64,000 bases of DNA from Mycolicibacterium sp. ND9-15 (GTDB lineage Bacteria; Actinomycetota; Actinomycetes; Mycobacteriales; Mycobacteriaceae). The position numbers and the translations under genes are program-made. A model generated the notes under the pieces. It was not told the DNA's origin, searched no databases, and was given only the letters and a program-made list of their open reading frames with translations. This document shows positions 27,930-35,704 of the stretch, one piece after another. Location: assembly GCF_035918395.1 (NCBI RefSeq), contig NZ_CP142362.1:4625501-4689500 (forward strand), written 5' to 3'. Positions within the stretch are counted from its first letter, which is position 1; each line of letters starts with the position of its first letter.

Positions 27930-28062
27930 GGCTGCCAGGTTACTTCCGTCGCGGACAGCGGCGACGGGCTGGGGACAGACTCGGGAATAGCGGCCGAACG
28001 AGGTACCGTTGACTGAGTACGCGCCACACGGATGCCAACGATATGGCCTAACAGGAGACGTA

Positions 28063-28437
28063 ATGACAGTTCAGGAAGAGTCGGCAGGAACCCCCGGGAC
28101 GGCAACCGCCACCCACGGCGTCATCCTGAGCGACGCTGCTGCCGCCAAGGCCAAGGCGTTGCTGGACCAGGAGGGCCGCGACGACCTTGCCCTGCGCATC
28201 GCCGTGCAGCCGGGTGGCTGCGCCGGGTTGCGCTACAACCTGTTCTTCGACGATCGGGCGCTCGACGGTGACCTGACCGCGCAGTTCGGCGGCGTGAACC
28301 TCACGGTGGACCGCATGAGCGCGCCGTATGTGCAGGGCGCGACCATCGACTTCGTCGACACCATCGAGAAGCAGGGCTTCACTATCGACAACCCCAACGC
28401 CACGGGCTCGTGCGCCTGCGGCGACTCGTTCAACTGA
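28063..28437 (+). CDS. A-type iron-sulphur carrier (HesB/IscA/ErpA family)
   Basis: 124 residues. The three ligand cysteines of A-type carriers are present: GGCAGLRYN and the C-terminal CACGDSFN. It equals Rv2204c, reported essential in M. tuberculosis, and probably delivers clusters to apo-enzymes such as LipA. The ATG at 28063 has GGAG six bases upstream. TACCGT (28004-28009) is a candidate -10 giving a leader of about 45 bases. An in-frame ATG at 28009 would overlap that promoter and is rejected. Confidence 0.92.
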   Translation: MTVQEESAGTPGTATATHGVILSDAAAAKAKALLDQEGRDDLALRIAVQPGGCAGLRYNLFFDDRALDGDLTAQFGGVNLTVDRMSAPYVQGATIDFVDTIEKQGFTIDNPNATGSCACGDSFN

Positions 28438-28458
28438 GCTTGGACTGATCGCAATCGG

Positions 28459-29091
28459 TCAGTACTGGCCGGCCGTGCGAGGCAGATAGGAACACACCAG
28501 GATCTCGCCGTCCTGCGCCAACAACTGCGCGACGGCCTGCTGCTCCTGGGTGTCGGCCCGGTCGCGGCGCGAACCCCTCGCCGGCGTCACCCGCATGGTG
28601 AACAGCACCTGCGCCTGGTGCGGTGAGGGCTGCACGATCTTGTCGATCGACACCACCTCGGCGCTGCTGTACTGCTTGCGGAACGCATCGCCCGACAGTC
28701 GCGCGAGCGCCAGATCCGAGCGCTTGTCCTTCACCGAGTCGAACAGCCCGCACGAGGTGTGCCGCGCAACCGTTTCGTCATCGCCATCGGTCAGGGCGTC
28801 CAGGTAGTCCTGAATCGCGGCCTCTGCCGACGTTTCACTGAGCGTGGCCGGCCTGGGCGCCTCGCTGCTGCCGCCCGAGAAGGCGATGGCCGCCACCACC
28901 GCGCCGATCAGCGCGACTGCCACCAGCGCGCCGAGCGCGATCGGCCACCGCTTCCTCTTCTGGTACGGCACCGGCGGGGGCAGCATGCCCGGATATCCCG
29001 ACGGAACATTCTCCGGATACGGAAACGATTGCGTATACATTTGCGGGCCGGTCGGTCCAGCACCGTATTCGGGCGGGTACGGCCCGGTCAT
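28459..29091 (-). CDS. Membrane-anchored conserved protein (Rv2203-like)
   Basis: 210 residues. A cytoplasmic Pro/Tyr-rich N-terminus (about 1-45), one membrane helix (WPIALGALVAVALIGAVVAAIAF), then an outside domain of about 140 residues with two cysteines (HTSCGLFD and ILVCSYL) likely to form a disulphide. The domain size and the tetrad SAEAAIQDYLDALTDGD resemble NTF2-like lipoprotein/membrane domains of mycobacteria. The ATG at 29091 has GGGGGAG eight bases upstream. Function unknown. It is divergent from adoK. Confidence 0.8.
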   Translation of the reverse strand: MTGPYPPEYGAGPTGPQMYTQSFPYPENVPSGYPGMLPPPVPYQKRKRWPIALGALVAVALIGAVVAAIAFSGGSSEAPRPATLSETSAEAAIQDYLDALTDGDDETVARHTSCGLFDSVKDKRSDLALARLSGDAFRKQYSSAEVVSIDKIVQPSPHQAQVLFTMRVTPARGSRRDRADTQEQQAVAQLLAQDGEILVCSYLPRTAGQY

Positions 29092-29210
29092 AGATTTGCT
29101 CCCCCGAGATGTGTGTAGGAATGTGCCTGTCTACAGTGGCTGGCGGGTTTTTGTAGGCAGGTTAGCGCATAGGATTACCTAGGCGGCTTAACAAATGAAG
29201 GGTGTTGTTC

Positions 29211-30194
29211 GTGACAATTGCGGTGACCGGGTCGATTGCGACCGACCATCTGATGCGGTTCCCCGGGAAATTCTCCGAACAACTGCTGCCCGATCACCTG
29301 CAGAAGGTCTCGCTGAGCTTCCTGGTCGACGATCTGGTCGTGCACCGCGGCGGCGTCGCGGGCAACATGGCGTTCGCCATCGGCGTGCTCGGCGGCGACG
29401 TGGCGTTGGTGGGCGCCGTGGGCCGCGACTTCGACGACTACCGCAGTTGGCTGGAGGCGGTCGGGGTGGACACCGAGAGCGTGCTCGTCTCCGAAACCGC
29501 CTACACCGCACGGTTCGTCTGCACCACCGACGACGCCATGGCGCAGATCGCGTCGTTCTATCCGGGCGCCATGTCCGAGGCACGCACCATCTCGCTGGCC
29601 GATCTCACGAAGCGGATCGGGACGCCCGAACTGGTCATCGTCGGCGCCAACGATCCCGAGGCGATGTTCCTGCACACCGAGGAGTGCCGGAACCTCGGCC
29701 TGCCCTTCGCCGCCGATCCCTCACAGCAGTTGGCCCGACTCTCCGGTAAGGAGATCCGCAAGCTCATCGACGGGGCCACGTATCTGTTCACCAACGACTA
29801 CGAGTGGGACCTGCTGTTGCAGAAGTCGGGCTGGAGTGAGGCTCAGGTGATGAGCCAGATCGGGCTGCGCGTCACCACGCTGGGCCCCAAAGGGGTTGAC
29901 CTGGTCAGCTCCGACGGCACCTTCATCCACGTCGGTGTGGTGCCGGAGAAGCACAAGGCAGATCCGACCGGCATCGGGGACGCGTTCCGGGCCGGCTTCC
30001 TGACCGGTCGCAGTGCGGGGCTGAGCCTGGAGCGGTCCGCTCAGCTCGCCTCGCTGGTGGCCGTCCTCGTGTTCGAGGCGCCGGGGCCGCAGGAGTGGGG
30101 CTGGAATAGTGACGAGGCGGTACAGCGGTTGGGCGACGCCTACGGCGACGAGGCTGCCGCGGAGATCTCGGAGGCGCTCGGCGCCGACAGCTGA
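29211..30194 (+). CDS. adoK: Adenosine kinase (ribokinase fold)
   Basis: 327 residues. It phosphorylates adenosine to AMP; mycobacterial AdoK belongs to the PfkB/ribokinase group rather than the eukaryotic type. It begins TIAVTGSIATDHLMRFPG, has the first signature in HRGGVAGNMAFAIGVLGG and the anion hole/catalytic Asp in DPTGIGDAFRAGFLTGRS. The GTG at 29211 has GAAGGG about eight bases upstream, and TAGGAT (29170-29175) is a good -10; the ATG three codons earlier is inside the ribosome-site region. The last seven codons plus the stop are part of a 28-bp tandem array continuing downstream. Confidence 0.95.
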   Translation: MTIAVTGSIATDHLMRFPGKFSEQLLPDHLQKVSLSFLVDDLVVHRGGVAGNMAFAIGVLGGDVALVGAVGRDFDDYRSWLEAVGVDTESVLVSETAYTARFVCTTDDAMAQIASFYPGAMSEARTISLADLTKRIGTPELVIVGANDPEAMFLHTEECRNLGLPFAADPSQQLARLSGKEIRKLIDGATYLFTNDYEWDLLLQKSGWSEAQVMSQIGLRVTTLGPKGVDLVSSDGTFIHVGVVPEKHKADPTGIGDAFRAGFLTGRSAGLSLERSAQLASLVAVLVFEAPGPQEWGWNSDEAVQRLGDAYGDEAAAEISEALGADS

Positions 30195-30320
30195 TCCGGA
30201 GGCGCTCGGCGCCGACAGCTGATCCAGGGGCGCTCGGCGCCGACAGCTGATCCAGGGGCGCTCGGCGCCGACAGCTGATCCAGGGGCGCTCGGCGCCGAC
30301 AGCTGATCCAGGGGCGCTCG
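30170..30320. repeat. 28-bp tandem array at the adoK stop codon
   Basis: About 5.4 copies of a 28-bp unit (starts 30170, 30198, 30226, 30254, 30282, partial 30310). The unit contains CGCTCGGCGCCGACAGCTGA; its first copy is the end of adoK including TGA. The first two copies differ slightly (GGAGG) from the later ones (AGGGG). The array fills the space between convergent adoK and asnB. The 28-bp length is not a codon multiple, so it is non-coding after the stop. Confidence 0.93.
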
Positions 30321-30325
30321 AGTAG

Positions 30326-32254
30326 CTACAGCTGCACGGGGTAGGTCGGCTCGCCGATCTGCGGGGTGATGCTGTGCTCGACGAAGATCGCATGCCAGAG
30401 CATGAAGATCAGGACCGTCCACAGCCGACGGCTGTGATCGCTTGCGCCGTTGCGGTGTTCGTCGAGCATGACGCGCACCGCCCCCAGGTCGAACAGCTCA
30501 TCCGCCTGTGACGAGTTGACCATCGAGTAAGCCCAGTCGAGCAACTCCCCGGCCCGCAGCCAATGCCGGATCGGCACTGGAAAGCCCAGCTTCGGCCGGT
30601 TCAGCACATGCGGGGGAACGATCGGCTCCAGTGCCCGACGCAAAGCGAATTTCGTAGTTGCCCTGGTGATCTTCTGGTCATGGGGCAACTTGGACGCGAC
30701 CGCGAACACCTCGGGATCGAGGAACGGCACCCGCAGTTCGAGCGAGTTCGCCATGGTCATCTTGTCGGCCTTGACCAGGATGTCGCCGCGCAGCCAGGTG
30801 AACAGGTCGACGTGCTGCATGCGCGCAACCGGGTCCCAGCCCGCCGACGCGGCATACACCGGTGCGGTCACGTCGGTGTGCGTCCACTCGTGGCGGAAGC
30901 CGGGCAGCACCGCGCGCAGTTGCTCGTCGGAAAAGCTGCGCGCGTTTCCGTAGTAGCGCTCTTCGAGGGTGAGCGAACCGCGGTGCAGCAGGCTCTTGCC
31001 GCGCATTCCCTCGGGCAGCGGCCGCGAGGCCCGCCCCAACGACCGCCGCAGCGGCCGGGGTAGGTACTCGAACGGCCGCAGCGACAACGGTTCCCGGTAG
31101 ATCGTGTAGCCACCGAACAGTTCGTCGGCACCCTCGCCGGACAACACCACCTTGACGTGCTTGCGGGCCTCGCGGGCGATGAAGAACAACGGCACCAGCG
31201 CCGGATCGGCGACGGGTTCGTCGAGATACCAGACGATCTCGGGCAGCGCGGCGACGAACTCGGCCTGCGTTACCACCTTGGCGACGTGCCTGGCGCCGAT
31301 CGCCTCGGCCGAGGCGACCGCGACGTCGACCTCGGAGAAGCCCTCGCGTTCGAACCCGGTGGTGAACGTGATCAGCCTCGGGTTGTGCCGCATGGCCAGC
31401 GCCGCGATCGCCGTCGAGTCGATGCCGCCGGACAGGAACGCGCCGACAGTGACATCGGCGCGCATGTGCTTGGCGACCGAGTCCTCCAGAACCGCGGTGA
31501 TCTCGTCGTAGCGCGCCTGTTCACGGCCGGAGAAGGGCACTGCGGCGAACCGGGGGTGGAAGTAGCGCGTCACCTCCGGTTCGGCGCCCGGGCGAATGCG
31601 CGCGTAGCTGCCGGACTCGAGCCTGCGCACCCCGCGGTGCAGGGTTTCGGGCTCCGGCACGTACTGCAGCACGGTGTAGTGCTGCACGGCGCGTTCGTCG
31701 ATGGCCAGGTCGATGCCCAGCGTGTCGGCCAGCTCGAGAAGGCACTTCTTCTCGCTGCCCACCGCGGTGCCTCCCGGGCCGGTGGCCATGTAGAGCGGTT
31801 TGATGCCGAACGGGTCGCGGGCGCAGAACAGCTCGCCGCGCTCGGTGTCCCACAGCGCGAACGCGAACATGCCGCGCAACCGCGTCAGCGCGTCGGTGCC
31901 CCAGTGGTGGTAAGCGGCGATGATCGCCTCGCCGTCCCCATCGGTGTTGAACACCACGCCATGCAGGGCCCTCAGCTCCTCGCGCAGCTCGAGGTAGTTG
32001 TAGATCTCGCCGTTGAACACCAACACGTAGCGGTTGGGCGCCTCCGCCGGTCCCCACCGCAGCGGTTGGTGGCTGTGCGCGATGTCGATGATCGAGAGCC
32101 GGTTGAAACCCAGCACGGCCCAGTCGTCGGACCAGGTCCCGGGCTCGTCGGGGCCGCGGTGACGCATCAGGTGCGACGCCCGGGAGACCCTTTCGATCAG
32201 CTCAGGGGAGATATCAGCGGACGAGTCACGCAACAGGGCCAGCAGTCCGCACAC
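30326..32254 (-). CDS. asnB: Glutamine-hydrolysing asparagine synthetase
   Basis: 642 residues with an N-terminal glutaminase (Cys nucleophile) and a C-terminal synthetase PP-loop domain (AFLSGGIDSTAIA at about residues 277-289). The GTG at 32254 is chosen because it makes cysteine the second residue (start VCGLLALL), exposed after Met removal as the N-terminal nucleophile; an ATG six codons upstream would bury it. MRHRGPDEPGTW, FNGEIYNYLELR and VLSGEGADELFGGY are further family motifs. In mycobacteria related proteins are linked to amidation of cell-wall peptides and lysozyme resistance; the clearest activity is asparagine or amide formation. Confidence 0.94.
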   Translation of the reverse strand: MCGLLALLRDSSADISPELIERVSRASHLMRHRGPDEPGTWSDDWAVLGFNRLSIIDIAHSHQPLRWGPAEAPNRYVLVFNGEIYNYLELREELRALHGVVFNTDGDGEAIIAAYHHWGTDALTRLRGMFAFALWDTERGELFCARDPFGIKPLYMATGPGGTAVGSEKKCLLELADTLGIDLAIDERAVQHYTVLQYVPEPETLHRGVRRLESGSYARIRPGAEPEVTRYFHPRFAAVPFSGREQARYDEITAVLEDSVAKHMRADVTVGAFLSGGIDSTAIAALAMRHNPRLITFTTGFEREGFSEVDVAVASAEAIGARHVAKVVTQAEFVAALPEIVWYLDEPVADPALVPLFFIAREARKHVKVVLSGEGADELFGGYTIYREPLSLRPFEYLPRPLRRSLGRASRPLPEGMRGKSLLHRGSLTLEERYYGNARSFSDEQLRAVLPGFRHEWTHTDVTAPVYAASAGWDPVARMQHVDLFTWLRGDILVKADKMTMANSLELRVPFLDPEVFAVASKLPHDQKITRATTKFALRRALEPIVPPHVLNRPKLGFPVPIRHWLRAGELLDWAYSMVNSSQADELFDLGAVRVMLDEHRNGASDHSRRLWTVLIFMLWHAIFVEHSITPQIGEPTYPVQL

Positions 32255-32404
32255 GGCGCCAAGTATGCCCAATCCGCCGGCGCGGAGCGCAAAGTGCGAG
32301 GTGTGTTGAGACCGCCACCCACGCGTGGTCTACGCTGCGTAGTATTCGCTCCAGAAACTGACCGCACCGCGGTCGCGCGTCACTGACTTCTAGGAGGCTC
32401 CAAC

Positions 32405-33451
32405 GTGACACCTCGCGGGCTGAAGGCGGTGGCGCGTACGGCGTCGCTGGCAATCGTCCTGGGTGCTACGACGTTGCTGCTCAGCGGCTGCAGCTGGTCC
32501 GAGGTGCTGGGTCTGGGGTGGCCGAAGGGCATCACGCCCGAAGCGCACGTCAACCGCGAGCTGTGGATCGGTTCGGTGATCGCATCGCTGGTCGTCGGCG
32601 CGATCGTGTGGGGCCTGATCTTCTGGACCTCCGCGTTCCATCGAGCCAAGAAGACCGACACCGAGCTTCCTCGTCAGTTCGGCTACAACATGCCGCTGGA
32701 GCTCGTGCTGACCGTGATCCCGTTCCTGATCATCTCGGTGCTGTTCTACTTCACCGTGGTCGTTCAGGAGCGAATGCTGCACGAGGATCCGAACCCGGAG
32801 GTCGTCGTCGACGTCACCGCCTTCCAATGGAACTGGAAGTTCGGCTATCAGAAAGTGGATTTCGCCGACGGCACCTTCACCTACGATGGCGCCGACCCTG
32901 AGCGCGCGGCCGCGGTGGCATCGCGCCCGGAGGGCTCGGAGGGCGAGCACGGCGGCGAATTCGGTGTGATCGCGGGCAAACACCCCCAGGACCGCTCCTA
33001 CCTGGCGTTCGACAAGGTGGAGACGCTCGGCACGTCGGCGGAGATCCCGGTGCTGGTGGTGCCGTCCGGCAAGCGCATCGAGTTCCAGGTCGCCTCGGCC
33101 GACGTGATCCACGGATTCTGGGTGCCGGAGTTCCTGTTCAAGCGCGACGTGCTACCGGATCCGAAGGCGAACAACTCCGACAACACGTTCCAGGTCAGCG
33201 AGATCAACCAGACCGGGGCATTCGTCGGCCGCTGCACGGAGATGTGCGGCACCTACCACGCGATGATGAACTTCGAGTTGCGAGTGGTGGAGCCCAACGA
33301 CTTCAAGGCGTATCTGCAGCAGCGCATGGACGGCAAGACCAACGCCGAAGCGTTGCAGGCGATCAACCAGTCACCGACCGCCGTCACCACCCAGCCGTTC
33401 GACACCCGTCGCGGTGAACTGGCGCCCCAGCTAACGCAGGCCAGCAAGTAG
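32405..33451 (+). CDS. ctaC: Cytochrome c oxidase subunit II
   Basis: 348 residues. A lipoprotein-like N-terminus ends LLLSGCSW (lipobox Cys about residue 29), then two membrane helices (LWIGSVIASLVVGAIVWGLIFW; LELVLTVIPFLIISVLFYFTVVV) and the external CuA domain with FQWNWKF and the copper site CTEMCGTYHAMM. It accepts electrons from the bcc complex encoded nearby. GTG at 32405 with AGGAGG seven bases upstream. TACGCT (32331-32336) or TAGTAT (32340-32345) may be the -10. It heads the ctaC-ctaF pair. Confidence 0.96.
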   Translation: MTPRGLKAVARTASLAIVLGATTLLLSGCSWSEVLGLGWPKGITPEAHVNRELWIGSVIASLVVGAIVWGLIFWTSAFHRAKKTDTELPRQFGYNMPLELVLTVIPFLIISVLFYFTVVVQERMLHEDPNPEVVVDVTAFQWNWKFGYQKVDFADGTFTYDGADPERAAAVASRPEGSEGEHGGEFGVIAGKHPQDRSYLAFDKVETLGTSAEIPVLVVPSGKRIEFQVASADVIHGFWVPEFLFKRDVLPDPKANNSDNTFQVSEINQTGAFVGRCTEMCGTYHAMMNFELRVVEPNDFKAYLQQRMDGKTNAEALQAINQSPTAVTTQPFDTRRGELAPQLTQASK

Positions 33452-33460
33452 GGACACCAC

Positions 33461-33880
33461 ATGCATATCGAAGCCCGGCTGTTCGAGTTCCTGACCGCCT
33501 TCTTCGTCCTCGCCGCCATCGTCTACGGCGTGTTGACGGCGATGTTCCAGTACGGCGGTATCGAGTGGGCAGGCACCACCGCGCTGGTGCTGACCGCCGG
33601 CCTGACCCTGATCACCGGCACGTTCTTCCGGTTCGTGGCCCGGCGCCTGGACACCCGGCCCGAGGACTACGAGGACGCCGAGATCAGCGACGGCGCCGGT
33701 GAGCTCGGCTTCTTCAGCCCGCACAGCTGGTGGCCGATACTCATCGCGCTGTCGGCGTCGATCGCCGCGGTCGGGGTGGCTCTGTGGCTGCCCTGGCTCA
33801 TCGTGGCGGGCGCCTGCTTCGTGATCACCACAGTCGCGGGCCTGGTGTTCGAGTACTACATCGGCCCCGAGAAGCACTGA
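33461..33880 (+). CDS. ctaF: Actinobacterial cytochrome c oxidase subunit IV
   Basis: 139 residues with four membrane helices in two pairs (LTAFFVLAAIVYGVLTAMFQYG; ALVLTAGLTLITGTFFRFV; WPILIALSASIAAVGVALWLPW; GACFVITTVAGLVFEYYIG), separated by the acidic loop ARRLDTRPEDYEDAEISDGAGELGFFSPHSWWP. This is the CtaF layout of the actinobacterial aa3 oxidase. It begins nine bases after ctaC and is surely co-transcribed. It assembles in the membrane with CtaC, CtaD and CtaE. Confidence 0.93.
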   Translation: MHIEARLFEFLTAFFVLAAIVYGVLTAMFQYGGIEWAGTTALVLTAGLTLITGTFFRFVARRLDTRPEDYEDAEISDGAGELGFFSPHSWWPILIALSASIAAVGVALWLPWLIVAGACFVITTVAGLVFEYYIGPEKH

Positions 33881-34014
33881 CCGACACGCGGACCTTTCCC
33901 TCGGTACGGGTGCTTCAAGGTCACAATCGAACCACCACTTCGCCGCTGAACCGTGCGGGTAATCCACGCGGATGAGGCGGTTGGGTAGTGTTGCCGGGGC
34001 ACGTTCAACCCGCT

Positions 34015-34059
34015 GGCCGAGCCGGCAATCGGACCCGCCGGCCGAGCCGGCAATGGGAC
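34015..34059. repeat. Two 20-bp direct repeats upstream of mmpS3
   Basis: GGCCGAGCCGGCAATCGGAC (34015-34034) and the same with one change (34040-34059), 25 bases apart, in the 228-base gap between ctaF and mmpS3. The core GAGCCGGCAAT recurs in the array at 51944-52031. The rest of this gap shows no gene; a ribosome site (AAGGATAGG) lies before mmpS3. Confidence 0.8.
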
Positions 34060-34108
34060 TTCAGTTGTCGTGTCGCGCCGGATGAGTAGTCGAGAAGGAT
34101 AGGCGTAA

Positions 34109-34963
34109 ATGAGCGGGCCGAATCCCCCGGAGGGCGAAGGGTCGGATTTCCAGACTAAGGAGCCGAGTCCGGAACCGGATCACACCGCTGGTGACCAGCC
34201 GGCGCCGGACACCAGCGAGACGGAGTTCCATTCGCGGGCCTACTCGGCGCCGGAGTCCGAACAGTTCACCGCAGGCCCGTACGTGCCCGCCGATTCGTCG
34301 CTGTACGACTATGACAGCTATGAGCAGGCCGACTCGACCGACCAGCCCACGCCGCCCCGGTGGCCGTGGGTCGTCGGCGTGGCGGCGATCATCGCCGCCA
34401 TCGCGCTGGTGGCGTCCGTCTCGGTCCTGGTGACGCGCACCGACACCGACAATCTCGCGACTCCCGAGACCTCGACCAGCACCGTGGCGCCGCCGGTGCA
34501 GGACGAAATCACCACTACCACTCCGCCGCCGCCGCCGCCTCCGCCGAGTGAGGAGCCGCCGCCACCGCCCCCGGAAACGGTGACCGTGACCCAGGAGCCG
34601 CCGCCACCGCCCGCACCGGCCGCACCGCCGCCGCCACCCGCGCCGGAGACCACTCCGCCGCCGGCGCCGCCGCCCACGACCACCCGATCGGGCCCGCGAC
34701 AGGTCACCTATTCGGTGACGGGAACCAAAGCACCGGGAGACATCATCACCGTGACCTACATCGACGCGTCGGGGCGTTCCCGCACCCAGCGCAACGTCTA
34801 CATCCCGTGGTCGTTGACCGTGACACCGATTTCGCAGTCGGAGGTCGGCTCGGTGCAGGCGTCCAGCCTGTTCTTGGTCAGCCGGCTCAACTGCTCGATC
34901 ACCACGAGTGACGGAACGGTGTTGTCCTCGAACACCAACAACGCCGCCCAGACCAGCTGCTGA
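34109..34963 (+). CDS. mmpS3: MmpS-family membrane protein MmpS3
   Basis: 284 residues. An acidic disordered cytoplasmic N-terminus (about 1-85), one membrane helix (WVVGVAAIIAAIALVASVSVLV), a long proline-rich spacer (about 130-205, PPPPPP and PAPP units), then a beta-sandwich MmpS domain from GPRQVTYSVTGTKAPGD to the end, with a likely disulphide between the Cys of RLNCSI and the terminal Cys. Unlike most mmpS genes there is no adjacent mmpL, as for M. tuberculosis Rv2198c. It lies between oxidase genes and may be part of the envelope-spanning machinery; role unclear. One base separates it from the next gene. Confidence 0.9.
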   Translation: MSGPNPPEGEGSDFQTKEPSPEPDHTAGDQPAPDTSETEFHSRAYSAPESEQFTAGPYVPADSSLYDYDSYEQADSTDQPTPPRWPWVVGVAAIIAAIALVASVSVLVTRTDTDNLATPETSTSTVAPPVQDEITTTTPPPPPPPPSEEPPPPPPETVTVTQEPPPPPAPAAPPPPPAPETTPPPAPPPTTTRSGPRQVTYSVTGTKAPGDIITVTYIDASGRSRTQRNVYIPWSLTVTPISQSEVGSVQASSLFLVSRLNCSITTSDGTVLSSNTNNAAQTSC

Positions 34964-34964
34964 C

Positions 34965-35672
34965 ATGAGCTACGACACCGACGCATCGGGGCGCTCGCGG
35001 TTGACCCCGGCACTGGATCCCAGCGAGCTGGACCGTACCGACCGCATCCTGCTCGGCGCGTGCGCGGCGATCTGGCTGGTGGCCCTCGGCACCGGCGTCG
35101 CCGCCACGGTGGCGCTGGTGGACTTGGGCCGCGGCCACGCCGAGTCCGTCGGGGACGCCGGCACCCCCTGGCTCCTCTACACCATCATCGGGATCTCCGC
35201 GGTGGTGATCATCGGGGCGGTGCCGCTGCTGCTCCGGGCGCGCCGCGAAGCCTTGGCCGAAGCACCGCCGCCAAACCGGACCACCCCACCCGCTTCCGAT
35301 CAATCGCGGGTGATGGACATGACACCCGCCACCGAGAAGCTGAGCGCGGCGGGGCCGAGGCCGGGCGGGCAGGATCCCCGGTCGGCGTATGCGGCGCCGC
35401 GTATGCAGCGCACGCTCGACGCGCCGGAGCCCGTCTCCGCGGCCTCCGCGGCAGTGGACCTGCTGTGGCTGCGCTGTGCAGTGGTGATCGCATGCGCCAT
35501 CGGCATCGCCATGGTCGCCATCGGCGTGGCCACTTACCTGATGGCGGTGGACAGCGATGTCGCGGCGTGGGTCTTCTACGTGCTGACCGCGCTCGTCACC
35601 CTGGCCATGCCTGCGGTGCCGTGGTTCTACCTCAAAGAACTACGTGCCCTGCTCGATCGCCAAGGCGCATAG
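34965..35672 (+). CDS. Four-helix membrane protein (Rv2197c-like)
   Basis: 235 residues with two pairs of membrane helices: ILLGACAAIWLVALGTGVAATVALV with LLYTIIGISAVVIIGAVPLLL, then a cytoplasmic loop of about 80 residues, then AVVIACAIGIAMVAIGVATYLMA with VAAWVFYVLTALVTLAMPAVPWFYL. ATG at 34965, one base after the mmpS3 stop, so the two are co-transcribed. Conserved in mycobacteria beside qcrB; function unknown. The earlier in-frame ATG at 34908 lies inside mmpS3 and is rejected. It converges on qcrB with a 32-base gap. Confidence 0.85.
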   Translation: MSYDTDASGRSRLTPALDPSELDRTDRILLGACAAIWLVALGTGVAATVALVDLGRGHAESVGDAGTPWLLYTIIGISAVVIIGAVPLLLRARREALAEAPPPNRTTPPASDQSRVMDMTPATEKLSAAGPRPGGQDPRSAYAAPRMQRTLDAPEPVSAASAAVDLLWLRCAVVIACAIGIAMVAIGVATYLMAVDSDVAAWVFYVLTALVTLAMPAVPWFYLKELRALLDRQGA

Positions 35673-35704
35673 CTCCAGGGCCGGCCCGATCTTCACCGGG
35701 CGTC

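Noticed and set aside
30170..30320. CRISPR-like direct repeats
   Set aside because: Copies abut with no unique spacers and begin inside a gene; it is a simple tandem array. The same holds for the arrays at 39451 and 51944.
34318..34707. A Gly-rich minus-strand ORF resembling a PE-PGRS-like protein
   Set aside because: It is the complement of the proline-rich spacer of MmpS3; glycine comes from complementary proline codons.
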